Part shown: in pieces, positions 12,576-23,370 of the stretch
Layout of the letters: the number at the start of each line of letters is the position of its first letter
Numbering within the stretch: position 1 is the stretch's first letter
Assembly: GCA_015680685.1 (NCBI GenBank)
Contig: MNCI01000952.1
Span: 562,383 to 626,382 of the forward strand
DNA from: Gnetum montanum
Taxonomy: Eukaryota > Streptophyta > Gnetopsida > Gnetales > Gnetaceae
Direction: 5' to 3'
Length of the DNA stretch: 64,000 nucleotides
The notes under the pieces: generated by a model
Databases searched by the model: none
What the model was told of the DNA's origin: nothing
The model's input: the letters and a program-made list of their open reading frames with translations, nothing else
Program-made: the position numbers and the translations under genes

Positions 12576-12613
12576 AGAGGGGTGGGGGGGCGGGGATGGT
12601 GGTGGGGGTGAGG
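12576..12613 (+). other. G-rich tract in the putative ORF3 leader
   Basis: Runs of 4, 7, 4 and 5 G with short loops, about 50 bp after the internal TATA box. It could form a G-quadruplex in a leader RNA. E2 has only a single seven-G run at a comparable place. Confidence 0.4.
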
Positions 12614-13001
12614 TTTGCAATTTTTTAGAGCCCAAAACCTTCCAAAGCCTATAACTTTCACATCATTTTTCTAAATCACTTCGTTCTTTGATCCTATAGC
12701 TACCTAAGGTAAGCTCTTCGTTGTGGCAGCCACAAACCTTAATGTTTTCAAAGAAAAATTTTCAAAATTTTTCTAACTCCCCCAAAGGATTAATGAATAG
12801 AATAATATTAAATCATCAACTTTTGAGAGTTTAACCCTTCTAACAAACTCTAGTAAACCTAAAATTAATTATTAATATTAAAATAATCAACCAGGTCATG
12901 ATCACAACTTAGCCAAGTGTAACTACCCCAAGAGATAAGGTATTCCCAATGTTTCAAAGTTACACATTAAGTGCTAATCCTTGGTCATGTTGTGATTACA
13001 T

Positions 13002-15864
13002 ATGGCACCTAGACCAAAACTCTCAAAAGAAGAAGGACCATCACAACCAAAGGACAAATGACCTAGAATTGGATGGGGCCAAGAAGAACAAGCCCAAGAG
13101 TAGGCAACAGAAACTCATGCAATGAGACCTCTTTGGAAGGAGCCCAAAGTGGAATCTGTTTGACATATTCTCGAAGAAGAGGCTGTGACTAAATAATTCC
13201 AAAGAGGAGAGGCATTAGGGCCTATACTAAGGCTTGAGGTCACATTGACACAAGCTTTCCTAGATACGATAAAGCCTAATGATGTCCAACACTTAGTTTT
13301 GTAAGAATTGAACTTTGGACTATTCTTGGAACATGCTCCAACAAAAGTTAAGATGCAATTACAAAGCTCTCCCATGTGGTCAATCATCATTGCCAGTGGG
13401 GAGTGGTACATGGGAGAGACATATCTCTTCTAGAATAGTAGAAAGGTAGGAGCCACTGTGGGAATCAAGGACATTTAGATGTCTTACTTAGTAAAAGAAA
13501 TTGCATAGGCTCTTGCCTTACCTAATTTTGGCACCCATTTGGTAGAAATCTCAATGCAAGCAGACCTTGAGGAAAAAAAGGAGTGGACCTAGCAGTGTTA
13601 TGGGTTGACTATAAGGAGTTTGGCCCGCTCACACCAACAAAGCATATATACTTCAAGATAGCAGCCTATCACCTTCATATAATGGTGAGGCCTAGCAAGG
13701 TGACAACCTTTTCTCCCTGTGCTTATGCTACTCTAAGGGGGAAATTCCTTGTTAACCTTCCATAGCTAATCTATCTAGAGATAGAGAAGCACTTCAAGGA
13801 GAATTTATGTGGAAGGATAACCCTACTCTTTCCATGCCTTATCAAAAAACTTTATAAAAGGATAGGGATAGTCTACTATGCCAATGATACAATTAAGCAT
13901 ACTTCCGTTGCCTCTTGGTCTGAGATGATGAAGGATAAGACCCCTATTATGTCAAAAGAAGAGGAGCAATAGTTGCCACCTCCACCACCCACTCAGAAAA
14001 TGATGTCAGAGGCTTGCATAGCCATTAAGCACCTGTGTAAAATCCAAGAGCATCTCTTGCATGAGTGGTAGTAGTGAGCAAGAACAAGTGATGGGGACCC
14101 ATCTGTGTACTATCCTGCAATGAGTCACCTTAACAAAGTGGCTTGAATAATCAGTCAAATGGAGGGAGGTGGGCCAATATTCTCAACCCAAAGAACATAG
14201 CTACTTGTGAGGTCAAATCCTAGTGCTTGAGAGATGATGGTATCTTTCTCGCAAAAACAACAATTCCCTAAAATCTCTAAAAATGTTGCTACCTTTTCAA
14301 TGCACTCGGAGGAGGGAAAAGGGGCAACTGTATTAGTGATGCAGTAACAAGAGCAAGAGACATTAGTAGAAATGGTTGTTGACAAAATCACTAAAGCTTT
14401 GAATGCACCTATGGCACCTATACTAGACATTTTTACACTTAGAGATGTGTAGACATCTGTAGGAACTATCAACAGAAGACTGAGTGTAGCCTAGTTCAAA
14501 GAGTTGTTAGACCAACTGGTGGGAACTAGACAACCAATTTTGGATATCTTTGATTTTCTGGATAATATCATTGTAACCTAGTCAGAGCTACTCGAAGCAA
14601 AGGGAAAGTGTATCATTTTAGAAGGGAAACTCAAAATGGCTCAAGCACAAAACCAATGCTTGGCCATAGAGGTTGCTGAATTAAGAGCCTTTTTTGTTGA
14701 TCTTGCTCTCCTCAACCCTACACTAACAAGAGTTGAAGCTTTTCAGTAGCTTCAAGAGAGACTTAAACAAGTTGAGGTAGGGATGGTGATGATTGTCTTT
14801 GACTAGTCCTTGGTTGAGGCCAAAACATAATTAGCTCAAAAGGACTTGGTTTAGATGTGCCAAGAGAATGAGATGTTGACTGTAGAAAATATTGCTTATA
14901 GAATGTTGATGTGCAAAAACAACAAATGCAAAAATTCATCCATCAACAATAGGAGTAGCTAGCCAAGGTGAACATTAAGCTTAGGATATTGGTAACAAAG
15001 GATAGAAATCTCTCTATGGAGGAAGTTTATGCCTTAGGCAAAAAATCTACGATTGAGATTATTGCTTGGAAGAATGAAGCTCTCAAATTTGAGAGAGTGA
15101 AGAACCACTACAAAGATTAGGTTGGCCTACAAAAGGAAGTTAATGAAAAACACATCTAGATGAATAAGGAAAAAGTCAATAAGACCCTCTAGTAACTCTA
15201 GCAAGGAAAAGAGGTGTGGAAACTTATCATTGATGGGATAGATGCCTATAATAAAGTGGAGATCCACATGAAGGAGTTGCAAATAGAAGAGATGATTGAA
15301 TACATGGAGATTGCCAATCTCAGATATGTAAACCTAAAAATGCTAACTATTGGATGACCATGGTTAGAGTTAGAAAAATAAGTGGCCAACTTTTACTTGC
15401 TATACGAGGTAGAGTTTGAGCACCATAAGGAGACCAAGCAAAAGATTGAGATTGCAAATGTTGAACTCGAAGTTCTTAGGGTAAGATTCACTAATCAAAT
15501 ATCAACTAATGAGGACTTGAAGAACATGATAAATGACTATTAGGAACTACAAAATGCAATTAGGGTGTTTGACATCAAACACAAACAATTTGCTGTCTGG
15601 TTTGTCAATGTCAAGGAGTTGTTTCCAGTGATGCCCTGTCCTTAGGATGTGCCCACACTGACCCACATTAGCAAAGTTGCATGGATTGTGCATGATCCCA
15701 AGAGTAAGGAGGAAAATATGAAAACATTATTCGATGCTTTCTGTTTTTTGCCAGAACTTTCAACCATAGAAGGACAACCATAACAGCCTTAACCACCACG
15801 TGTGCCTAAAGTTGGAGAAGGTCCCTTAGAACCTCAGGAGCCTCCACCACCTAGGACCATTTAA
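13002..15864 (+). pseudogene. E1 ORF3 pseudogene (globular domain plus coiled coil)
   Basis: A third long ORF after integrase, about 950 codons with stops and at least one frameshift (its length is not a multiple of three). The ATG at 13002 aligns with the E2 and E3 starts. The N-terminal part is basic (S-Q-P-K-D-K). A globular part carries GEWYMGETYLF (about 13400), YFKIAAYHLH (about 13650) and LLFPCLIKKLYKRIGI (about 13825). The last resembles the 'LPFPSLITxLC' block of the domain called 'putative plant transposon protein', known from Athila-type elements; that assignment is from memory. The second half (14550-15600) is Glu/Lys/Gln/Leu-rich coiled coil. The tail ends EPPPPRTI. No transmembrane helix or signal peptide was seen, so a classical envelope role is not supported. 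Confidence 0.65.
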
Positions 15865-16082
15865 TCTTCTTTCTTATCTTCATGCCTTTAGAGGAATGAT
15901 GTTTGTCAATTTTGTCCTAGTGTTCAATTTTGCAATCCTGAACACCAAAAGAATTTTGTAATGGTTGTATATCCATACACTCAGGCACTTAGTGTTTGTT
16001 TATGTTTGTTGTATGTGTGTCATCAATCAATAATTCCATACCTTCATAAATTTGTAAAGAACTTGAGGATGAGTTTTCATTC

Positions 16083-16094
16083 AGTCATGGGGGT
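16083..16094 (+). promoter_or_regulatory. E1 polypurine tract
   Basis: GTCATGGGGGTA abuts the 3' LTR. The preceding TTTTCATTCA and this tract are nearly identical in E2, E3 and E4. It is the plus-strand primer site in reverse transcription. Confidence 0.75.
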
Positions 16095-16559
16095 ATGATG
16101 AATCATGGATTGACTACATTGACTAGGCCTCGTCAACGCATGATTTGATGCATTGACATGGCTCCATCAATGTAGTGTTTATTTTTTCCTATAAATATAC
16201 TCTCACCCATCATGTTTATGGCATGTCTTGTCATAGTTGTAGAAGAGCTCTTGCATTTTTATTATTTTGAAGTTAGAATATTTTTTCTAAGCACTTACAG
16301 TAGGAGTTAAGAGTGTACGGATCTTTATTTGAGCACTATTGTACCTAAGCACAACAGTGTTTGTGGTAATAAAAGATAAGCTTTTCAATAAACCTTGTAG
16401 CACTTTGGAATTAATTATTTATTTATGCATTTAATGTTTTATGTAATTTCCCTTAATACCTTAAGTAATTAAATAATTAATTAGGCTAAATTAAGCTAGA
16501 TTAAGTAGTGATGAATTAAGCACATAAGTACGACCACTTTGAGTATACACTTGGTGCTT
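16095..16559 (+). repeat. E1 3' LTR (truncated by gap)
   Basis: Starts TGATGAATCATGG and matches the 5' LTR until the N run. It lacks about 30 bases of the U3 repeat block that the 5' copy has near 4030-4070. The rest of U5 lies in the gap or was lost. Confidence 0.88.
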
Positions 16560-16897
16560 NNNNNNNNNNNNNNNNNNNNNNNNNNNNNNNNNNNNNNNNN
16601 NNNNNNNNNNNNNNNNNNNNNNNNNNNNNNNNNNNNNNNNNNNNNNNNNNNNNNNNNNNNNNNNNNNNNNNNNNNNNNNNNNNNNNNNNNNNNNNNNNNN
16701 NNNNNNNNNNNNNNNNNNNNNNNNNNNNNNNNNNNNNNNNNNNNNNNNNNNNNNNNNNNNNNNNNNNNNNNNNNNNNNNNNNNNNNNNNNNNNNNNNNNN
16801 NNNNNNNNNNNNNNNNNNNNNNNNNNNNNNNNNNNNNNNNNNNNNNNNNNNNNNNNNNNNNNNNNNNNNNNNNNNNNNNNNNNNNNNNNNNNNNNNN
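16560..16897. other. Assembly gap
   Basis: 338 N. Any protein read across it is an artefact. Confidence 1.
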
Positions 16898-16920
16898 AAA
16901 AAAAAAAAAAAAAAAAAAAA
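16898..16920. repeat. Poly(A) run after the gap
   Basis: 23 consecutive A directly at the gap edge. It could be a retroposon tail whose body is hidden, or a sequencing stop. Confidence 0.7.
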
Positions 16921-17091
16921 GAACAATCGTGCAATGTCTTGTTGAAAGGGTTGGAGGATAGATAAAGGTAGAAGATGCATCTAATGTAATGGTAAGAGTA
17001 TTATCTAAATATAAATAAAACTTAGGCTCAATTCCAAGTTTGTCAAATCTATGACCCATAGGAATAAATTTTTAAGGGATCATCATTTGGA
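16921..17091. other. AT-rich intergenic DNA
   Basis: No gene seen. A weak tRNA-like pair (TAATGGTAAGAGT, then GGCTCAATTCC) at 16985-17035 hints at another decayed SINE. Confidence 0.35.
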
Positions 17092-17215
17092 GTGATAGTA
17101 AGGTGCTTATTTCTCAAGTTGGGAAGATGGGTTCAAGACTGAGTGTAGCCATGTAAAAAGGCTAGGCTTTCACTTATCCACTAACCCTCTTAGGGCCTGG
17201 CTTAACAAAATGAAC
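17092..17215 (+). repeat. SINE-like repeat, type 1 copy a
   Basis: Matches 28971-29097: AAGGTGCTTATTTCTCAAG, a B-box-like GGGTTCAAGAC, then GGCTTTCACTTATCCACTAACCC. The spacing suggests a tRNA-derived SINE body. The ends are not defined. Confidence 0.5.
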
Positions 17216-17907
17216 ATTGAAGTTTTTAGTGATCCTTTGTTTGAGTTGGTGAGAACGTCCAAATAAATCTAAATGTAAATACTCATTTGATTGTACTTTT
17301 GAATTCTTAAAAAAGAGATTGAATTGTTGATTTTAGATATTTATGTTCTTATTATCAATTGTTGCTTTAGATCTACATCCCTAGGCTTATTAAGAAGCTT
17401 GTTATTATGCTAGTTTGTCTATGATGAAAGGTGTGCTTTGTTAAGCACGTATGAACAAGTGGTGAGGAATGTTTTCATAGTTTATTATATAAAAGCTACT
17501 AAACTTTTTTATCAACTACATATTGTCCACATTTCTTTTTGTTTAAATAAAGTAAACCTTAATGAAAACTGATTGACAAATTTGCATCCTTCTATGGTGA
17601 GGCTAGTTTTTATAGAAATTTTATTAAGAACTTTAGTGGCATAGTAGCTAAAATGGTAAATACAATCAAAGGTTCCTTAGAACCAAGTATAAGAAAATAA
17701 ATAACAAACCTAAGATCTTAAGTTTGAAATACCAAGATGTTACATAAACAGTAGTAGTAAGATCTATGATGTTTACAACTTAAGAAAACATGTGATTCCC
17801 TTGTGACTGTAAATGTGCTAAATGTATTTTATTATAGAGACCATGTATGTGTATTTAAAACTCTTTGGTAGTAGCTTTTGGAGGAAACTGACATGAGCAA
17901 ATTTCAA

Positions 17908-18045
17908 ATGAGGTGTTAGCCTAGTGGTAAGACTCTTGATTTGAAAGCTCCAAATCATGGATTTAATTCTAGTGGGTAATCTTAACTTATATATCTTAAA
18001 ATATACCTTAAGCTACGAAGAAAACTTACTTATGGCCAAGTATGA
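17908..18045 (+). repeat. tRNA-derived SINE, type 2 copy a
   Basis: GAGGTGTTAGCCTAGTGGTAAG contains a good pol III A box (TAGCCTAGTGG). A decayed B box (GGATTTAATTCTA) follows about 50 bp later. It is related to the better preserved copy at 28378-28537. Confidence 0.6.
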
Positions 18046-18078
18046 AGAAATAAGTAGGTGAATTTGTGACTAAAGTAA

Positions 18079-18640
18079 GTGAAAATCAAATGTAAAAGAC
18101 TGGGTGGTTATTTGTTTCCTTATACTATTCCACGATGGAAGTGGGAAGTGATAGGTATGGATTTTATTATTGGGTTGTCTCATATTAGAATCAGGAAAGA
18201 TTTTATTTTTGTAGATGCTAATTTGTTGATGAAATTTGATCACTTCTTAGCTATGAAGATAATGACTAATGCAGAAGATATTGCACAACTTCTCTTGTCT
18301 GACATAGTCATATTGCATGGCATGCTAGCTAAGATTATATCTAATTGTGATGATAAGTTTACTTCAAGATTGTAAAGAGCCTTTTAAGTAGTTAGGGATA
18401 CCAAGTTCACATGAGATCAACATACCATCCTTTGACTAATAGGGAGACTCAACATTTTAATTAAGTCTTAGAGGCTATGATGTTATGGGCTTGTGTACTT
18501 TGCTTATGTTAGCTAAATTTGCCTATAATAGTGATTATCAAAAGCAATAGAAGATCGATGGGCTCTATATGATAATAAGAGAAGAAAATATCTTTAATTT
18601 TTGATGAGTGATAACGTATTTCTTCATGTATTTGCATTGA
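18079..18640 (+). pseudogene. Chromovirus-type integrase relic
   Basis: A 98-codon open stretch (18079-18375) reads like the integrase core of a different Ty3/gypsy lineage: IPRWKWEVIGMDFIIGL (first catalytic Asp kept), FDHFLAMKI, LHGMLAKIISNCDDKFTSRL (family IVSDRDxxFTSxFW, where the second Asp is now Asn). After the stop at 18373, decayed H/Y-P, GRLN and AKFAYN pieces follow to about 18535, like the HPQTDGQTERVN and LAEFAYN blocks. No LTR or other domain was found, so this is an orphan fragment. It differs clearly from the E1-E4 integrases. Confidence 0.75.
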
Positions 18641-18943
18641 AAGGACTTATGCTATGTAAGTATGTGCTTGATTGGATGAAATCATAATTAAAGAAAGATG
18701 CCATTAATGTTGACTAGCAAGTAAAGATACTTGATAAGATAGAATGAAGATTGAGAAGTAAAGTTATACAAATGATAAAAGTACAGTAAAATATATATGG
18801 TAGCATGTGAATTTGACAACTAGTAATACCCATTAGTAATTTTTCATGTGATGGGCTCTTCAACCTTTTGCAAGTTATGATATTATTATTAATTACAAGC
18901 ATTGCTGTCACTAGTATTTCCATTTTACTAGTCTCTAAAACTC
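18641..18943. other. AT-rich intergenic DNA
   Basis: No gene or repeat recognised. It may hold more of the chromovirus relic. Confidence 0.4.
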
Positions 18944-19045
18944 TCTCAAATTTGAAAAACAACCTAGAGCTTTAAATAAATTAAATAAATGTGCATGCTA
19001 ATGTATTTTAAAATTTCTCAAATTTGAAAAATTAGCTAGAGCTTT
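18944..19045. repeat. Tandem 73-bp duplication entered by E2
   Basis: CTCAAATTTGAAAAA...CTAGAGCTTTAAAT occurs at 18944 and again at 19017. The second unit is cut at 19045 and resumes at 27831 (ACTTTAAACAAATTAAATAA), on the far side of E2. Confidence 0.7.
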
Positions 19046-19946
19046 TGATGAGTGGCGAGGTACCCCTACACTCAACCATATGAAACGAGCGTAGCACGTG
19101 CGATCCGGTCGAACTCTGCAGACGGACTAGTTGTGGCACCTAGACAGTTATCCTTAGGTCATAGTTCGTTGTCTTCCCACCTGGACTAGTATTGTATATT
19201 TGTCACGTATGGTTTAGTCCAGTGTGAGGTGTATGATGTGTTCCTAATCTAAGCTACTCCTGAAGGTAGTGGACAATAATATTAACTAAGCTAAGCTAGG
19301 AGGAAAAGGGTAAGAAAATCTAATCTAGCCTAAGTACGACGAGCAACCGATTCCTTGATCAACTGTACACATCTTGGACCTCGTGCACGACTACCATTGG
19401 GACTACCAAGCGTAGATTCGAGGTACGCCACTAGGATTACCAAGCACAGATCCCAGATATGCCACTGGGTTACCAAGCGTAGATCCTGGATACACCACTG
19501 GGCTACCAAGTAGTCAAACTTAAATGCTCGTAATCAAGTCATACTCGTTCCGTGCTCTAGGAGTTTAAGGGTGAGAGAGAGAAAATAATAAATAACATTA
19601 AATAAATAACAAAGTGAATGCTACAATGATGAAGTAATCTCGATCTTTATTGTCGGTCATGTGCGTGTCCAAGTATGGCACACTCGAATAAAGACACCAT
19701 ACAATTACATTCACCACATTGCAGGCAGACACAGGAAAAAATCTAACTTTGGAGGGATCAAACTGCCAGAGCTTCGCTACTCTAAAACTTGGGATCCCCA
19801 AACAAGGGAGAGTCACGTCTTATTTATAGATATGGCGGCGGATTGCGATATCACGTACATGATATCGTAGGAAAGATGCGCTATCACGTGGGATGCAATA
19901 TCGCGGCGTACGCGATATTGCAGCCTATGCGAATCGCATCTCATCA
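19046..19946 (-). repeat. E2 3' LTR
   Basis: On the plus strand it starts TGATGAGTGGCG and ends CTCATCA. It matches 26948-27830. In the first 88 bases I count nine differences between the two LTRs, eight of them transitions. The U3 (right side here) holds a cluster of near-palindromic CGATATCG motifs at 19843-19925. The U3 TATA box (TCTATAAATA on the minus strand) is at 19821-19830. Confidence 0.92.
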
Positions 19947-19959
19947 TACCCCCACGACT
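19947..19959 (-). promoter_or_regulatory. E2 polypurine tract
   Basis: The minus strand reads AGTCGTGGGGGTA next to the 3' LTR, preceded by the shared GAGTTTTTATTC. Confidence 0.75.
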
Positions 19960-20115
19960 GAATAAAAACTCATCCTCGAGTTACAAGGAAAATAAGCTTC
20001 ATTGATTACACAATGGATAGGTATGGGATTATTAACTGGAAAAATAAAAATGAAATGATGCTGCAGTGTGAGAAGACACAACACAGAAAAAATGCTACAC
20101 TACAAAAAATGGAAC

Positions 20116-22902
20116 TCATGTAGTTCCTGGTGGCAGTGGCTCCTCCATGGGTGCTTTCCCCTTGTCACATGCTCCAAGCTTGGAAGGTTGACGATGCTGA
20201 AGAATGGCCTGGAGCTTCTCCTCTTTGATCTAAGGATCTTGTGTCGTCCATGCTAATGTTCCGATGTTTGATGAAGTTGGCACCTCCCACGGACAGGGTA
20301 GTTGCGGGAACATCTGATTAGCTTTGACATACTATGCCATGAACACCCGTCGTTCCTCTTCATAGGCTCTGGCTTTGTCTTTGTATTCTTGAAGCTCTAT
20401 TAGCCGTCAAGCCAAGTCGGTTGCAACATCTTTTTGTCCCTGGTAGCTTTCTTTTACCACCGTAAGTTCAGAATTTTCGACATCTAGTTTCTCAGCCAAC
20501 TTCTTGCGCTCTACAAATTCTGCTTCATATTTGATATGGGTGGAAGCTACCTACTGCTTGAGCTTTGACCTCGGCGTCCTGCTATTAACATGGCTAGGTT
20601 GGCATATCTAAGGTTTGCCAACTCCATGTATTCGCTCAAGTCTTGGATCTGCAGGTCCCGGTTCTTAATTTTTGCTTGATGGGCAAAGGCGTAAGTGTCC
20701 AATATGGCCCTCCAATTAGTGTGCTGAGCACTGATGTTGTGGATTTGAGCCTTGGCCATATGGATCTCCTTCTCCAGGATTTTTTTGTACATCCCCACCT
20801 GATCACGAAAATGCTCCTTCAGCTTCTCATGTCGTTTAGCCTCATTCTGCCCACACGCTTATCTCGATAGCTAATTTTTGGCGAATAGCAAGTACCTCCT
20901 CCATAGAGAGGGTTCGATTTTCTCTTGCTAAACGACTTACATCTTGATTGACCCGAATGAATTATTCTCGTAACTGATGAAAGTGTTCATCGAGAACATT
21001 CTTTTGTTTCTCCACAAAAGTCAACCAAAGGTTATCTGCAACCAACTACTTATTCTCTTCTTCTAAGGCCTTGAGTGCCTTAAGATGCGCATGAGTTTGT
21101 GCTTGAGCTGCGGAGGCATCCCAAGTGGCTGTCTCCTTTTCTTCTACCACCTTCTTATTTTCTGCAATTAGCTTTGTTAATTGCTCGGTTCTAAAGTTGT
21201 CTAGCTGGTCTACAGGAAAAAATTGCAAAGGACCCCGCTGTGCTCCTTGTAAGGCTACGAGCTGCTCTTGTAGTTTCTGCACTTCAGCTTCAGCATGCTC
21301 TGCCCTTACTTTGGATATGACCAGCTTCCCCTTTGTGGAAATGAGGTCTGATTGAATTACCGTTACATCCTGGGGGATGTCAAACAAAGACGTCAAAACT
21401 TGTCATGTTTAAAGAAATCTGTTCAGTGCATCCTCATGTTTCGCAGGAGTCATTGAGGTTCCGGCAAGAGTTTGAGCGTCTCGTGCTCTTGAAAGATCTG
21501 CCGGTGGCACAACAGGTACATTAAAGGATTCTTTGATATGGTCAGCGACCACTTCAGCAGCTTCTGTGGCATCCTAGTGTTGCATGACCACAGTGACCCC
21601 TTCACCAGTCTCTAACTATACTTGAAAAGATGTCGCATTTCCAGAGATCTATTGTGACCATCTGCTTTCCCCTCCTCCTGTTTGAATTGATAATTCACCC
21701 CTTGTGCGATCTAATGAAATAGTAAGATGGTCGGCATCATCGATGACATGGAAGAGGTTTGCGTCATCATGACTTCCCCAACTAACTGTCTCGACGATGG
21801 CTGTAAGATGGCTCATCGACGGTTTGTAGTCTTGTGGCTGTGGCGGCTGATCTTGGCCTGTGCTGAGTCTTGCTTCTTATTGTTGGCTGGGACCTATGGC
21901 TGGAGGTTGACTGGGTCCTACAAGTTGAGTTGCAGATGATCCATTCATCTGTTCTTCTTCTTCATCTGGTCCTAGTTCTTCGCCAGTGCTCTTTCTTGGA
22001 GCTAGCTCCTTTAATAACTCAGCATAAGAAGCATTCTAGGCCTTTCAGAGGACATCATTTGTGTATTCCTGAATACCAACCTGTCGGCACAGTTTTTTGA
22101 TAAGGCAGGGAAAAGGCAACACCATCTTCCTTGACTTCCGTTCTTCAAATTGCCTTAGGATCTCCGTCAAATATAGATGGGGAAGGTTAGCCTTAACCTT
22201 TCCCATCAACACTGCACATCCCCTTACCGCATATGTAGATATTCTTTTCAAACCTTTTGTGGGGAAGAGGTGATAGGTTCCAATTTTGAAATAAACCTGC
22301 TCTTCTGTCATCAATTCTCCAAAAGTTTTATCTCTGCCATAAGCCTTCTCTAACCAGTCCTTTCTCACATCAGGGTCTGATCGGATAGATAATCGAGCAA
22401 CATGGGGGCCTGACTTCTGAAGGTTTAACACTTCTGAAATTGCCTATGCAGAAAAGTCTACTATCACACCAAAAATGTTAACCGTGGTGCCTTACTTCTT
22501 ATTGTGCCAAAACAGGTAAGTTTCACCTAAGTACCAGGCATCGCACTCAGAGAGGACAGGCCATAAGGGAGACCCTTTAAGGTGATCCCTAACAGCCTCA
22601 GGAGCAAACTCTGCAAAAGGTTCAAAGTTAAGCTCCATGATCACCGCAGCAATTGTGGACTTCATATGGATAGCCTGAACACATTCCGGGGGTAACGTGA
22701 GTTGTTGTCCTGATTCAGGCGCAACAGCAACTCCTCTTTTTGCCTACCCGGATCGTCTGGTAGGAGGTTCTTCTTGATGGATGCTAAATGATTGCACCTC
22801 CTGTTCTGCATGTTATCCAACAGGGACCCGTCTTCCACCTCTCTGAGGTTGTTTTGCTTCACCTTAAACGGGACCTCCTTGCTGTGCACGTTTTGGGGCC
22901 AT
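20116..22902 (-). pseudogene. E2 ORF3 (929-codon span, best preserved copy)
   Basis: Reads from ATG at 22902 to TGA at 20116. About five stops lie in the first 160 codons, and two compensating frame changes lie in the coiled coil. The start is ATGGCCCC, directly preceded by TGTGATTGCAG, a good 3' splice-site sequence. From about codon 60 the globular part runs: WYLGETYLFWHNKK, then the open stretch 22431-22045 with VYFKIGTYHLFPTKGL, KANLPHLYLTEILRQFEE and MVLPFPCLIKKLCRQVGI, resembling the 'LPFPSLITxLC' block of the 'putative plant transposon protein' domain of Athila-type elements (from memory). The coiled-coil half includes 21396-21046 (HAEAEVQKLQEQLVALQG) and 20798-20547. The tail is KGKAPMEEPLPPGTT. 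No membrane segment was seen. The function is unknown. Confidence 0.68.
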
Positions 22903-23370
22903 CTGCAATCACACGGGCCAAACGTTAGTAAGGTTGTTTTCAAAGTTAAGTTATACCTTACTACATGCCTTTAATTAAAGATCTTATGTTATCATGTGAT
23001 TGTGCCCTAAAATTATAATAATGGGTCCTATGACTTAGGTGGGTTTCATTTTAATCTCCCGGTGTACCTAAGGTCATATGATTTTTGGCACAATTTTTCT
23101 AAGTGTTAGTGTTAATTACCCTAATTGATGTCCTTTGGGTGATGATAAATTTCAAAAAAGTTGGGCACTTTTCAGCAAGTGTGTCTCCCCCATGACTAAA
23201 CTGAACACTTCGGGTTCAAGCATGTTCAAATAGAATTAAAATCAGAGCACTAGTGAGCGAGATATGAGTGAAAAAGTGAGGGTCACGCAATCGCAAGTCG
23301 TAGAGAAAAATTTCAAAAATTCCCCCCCACGTAAATGGCAAAATGATGCTAAGTGTTACAACGGGGGATC

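Larger units (their letters stand above)
4007..16559 (+). mobile_element. E1: Athila-like Ty3/gypsy LTR retrotransposon
   Basis: A near full-length element read on the plus strand: 5' LTR, tRNA-Asp-type primer site, gag, protease, RT, RNase H, integrase, a 1.3-kb spacer, a putative internal promoter, a third ORF, polypurine tract, and a 3' LTR that enters an assembly gap. The domain order (integrase after RNase H) is that of Ty3/gypsy. The tRNA-Asp primer site plus an extra ORF after integrase resemble the Athila group. All ORFs are interrupted by stops. A single N at 11630 marks a join of unknown size. The target duplication cannot be checked because the right end is missing. Confidence 0.88.

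Noticed and set aside
16491-17059. Several open frames on both strands across the N run
   Set aside because: They are mostly unknown residues from the gap; not genes.
17908-18045. Functional tRNA gene
   Set aside because: A and B boxes are present, but no cloverleaf can be formed and the copy is part of a SINE family.
20116-22902. Envelope (virus-like) identity for ORF3
   Set aside because: No signal peptide, membrane helix or Cys-rich ectodomain seen. Position alone is not enough.
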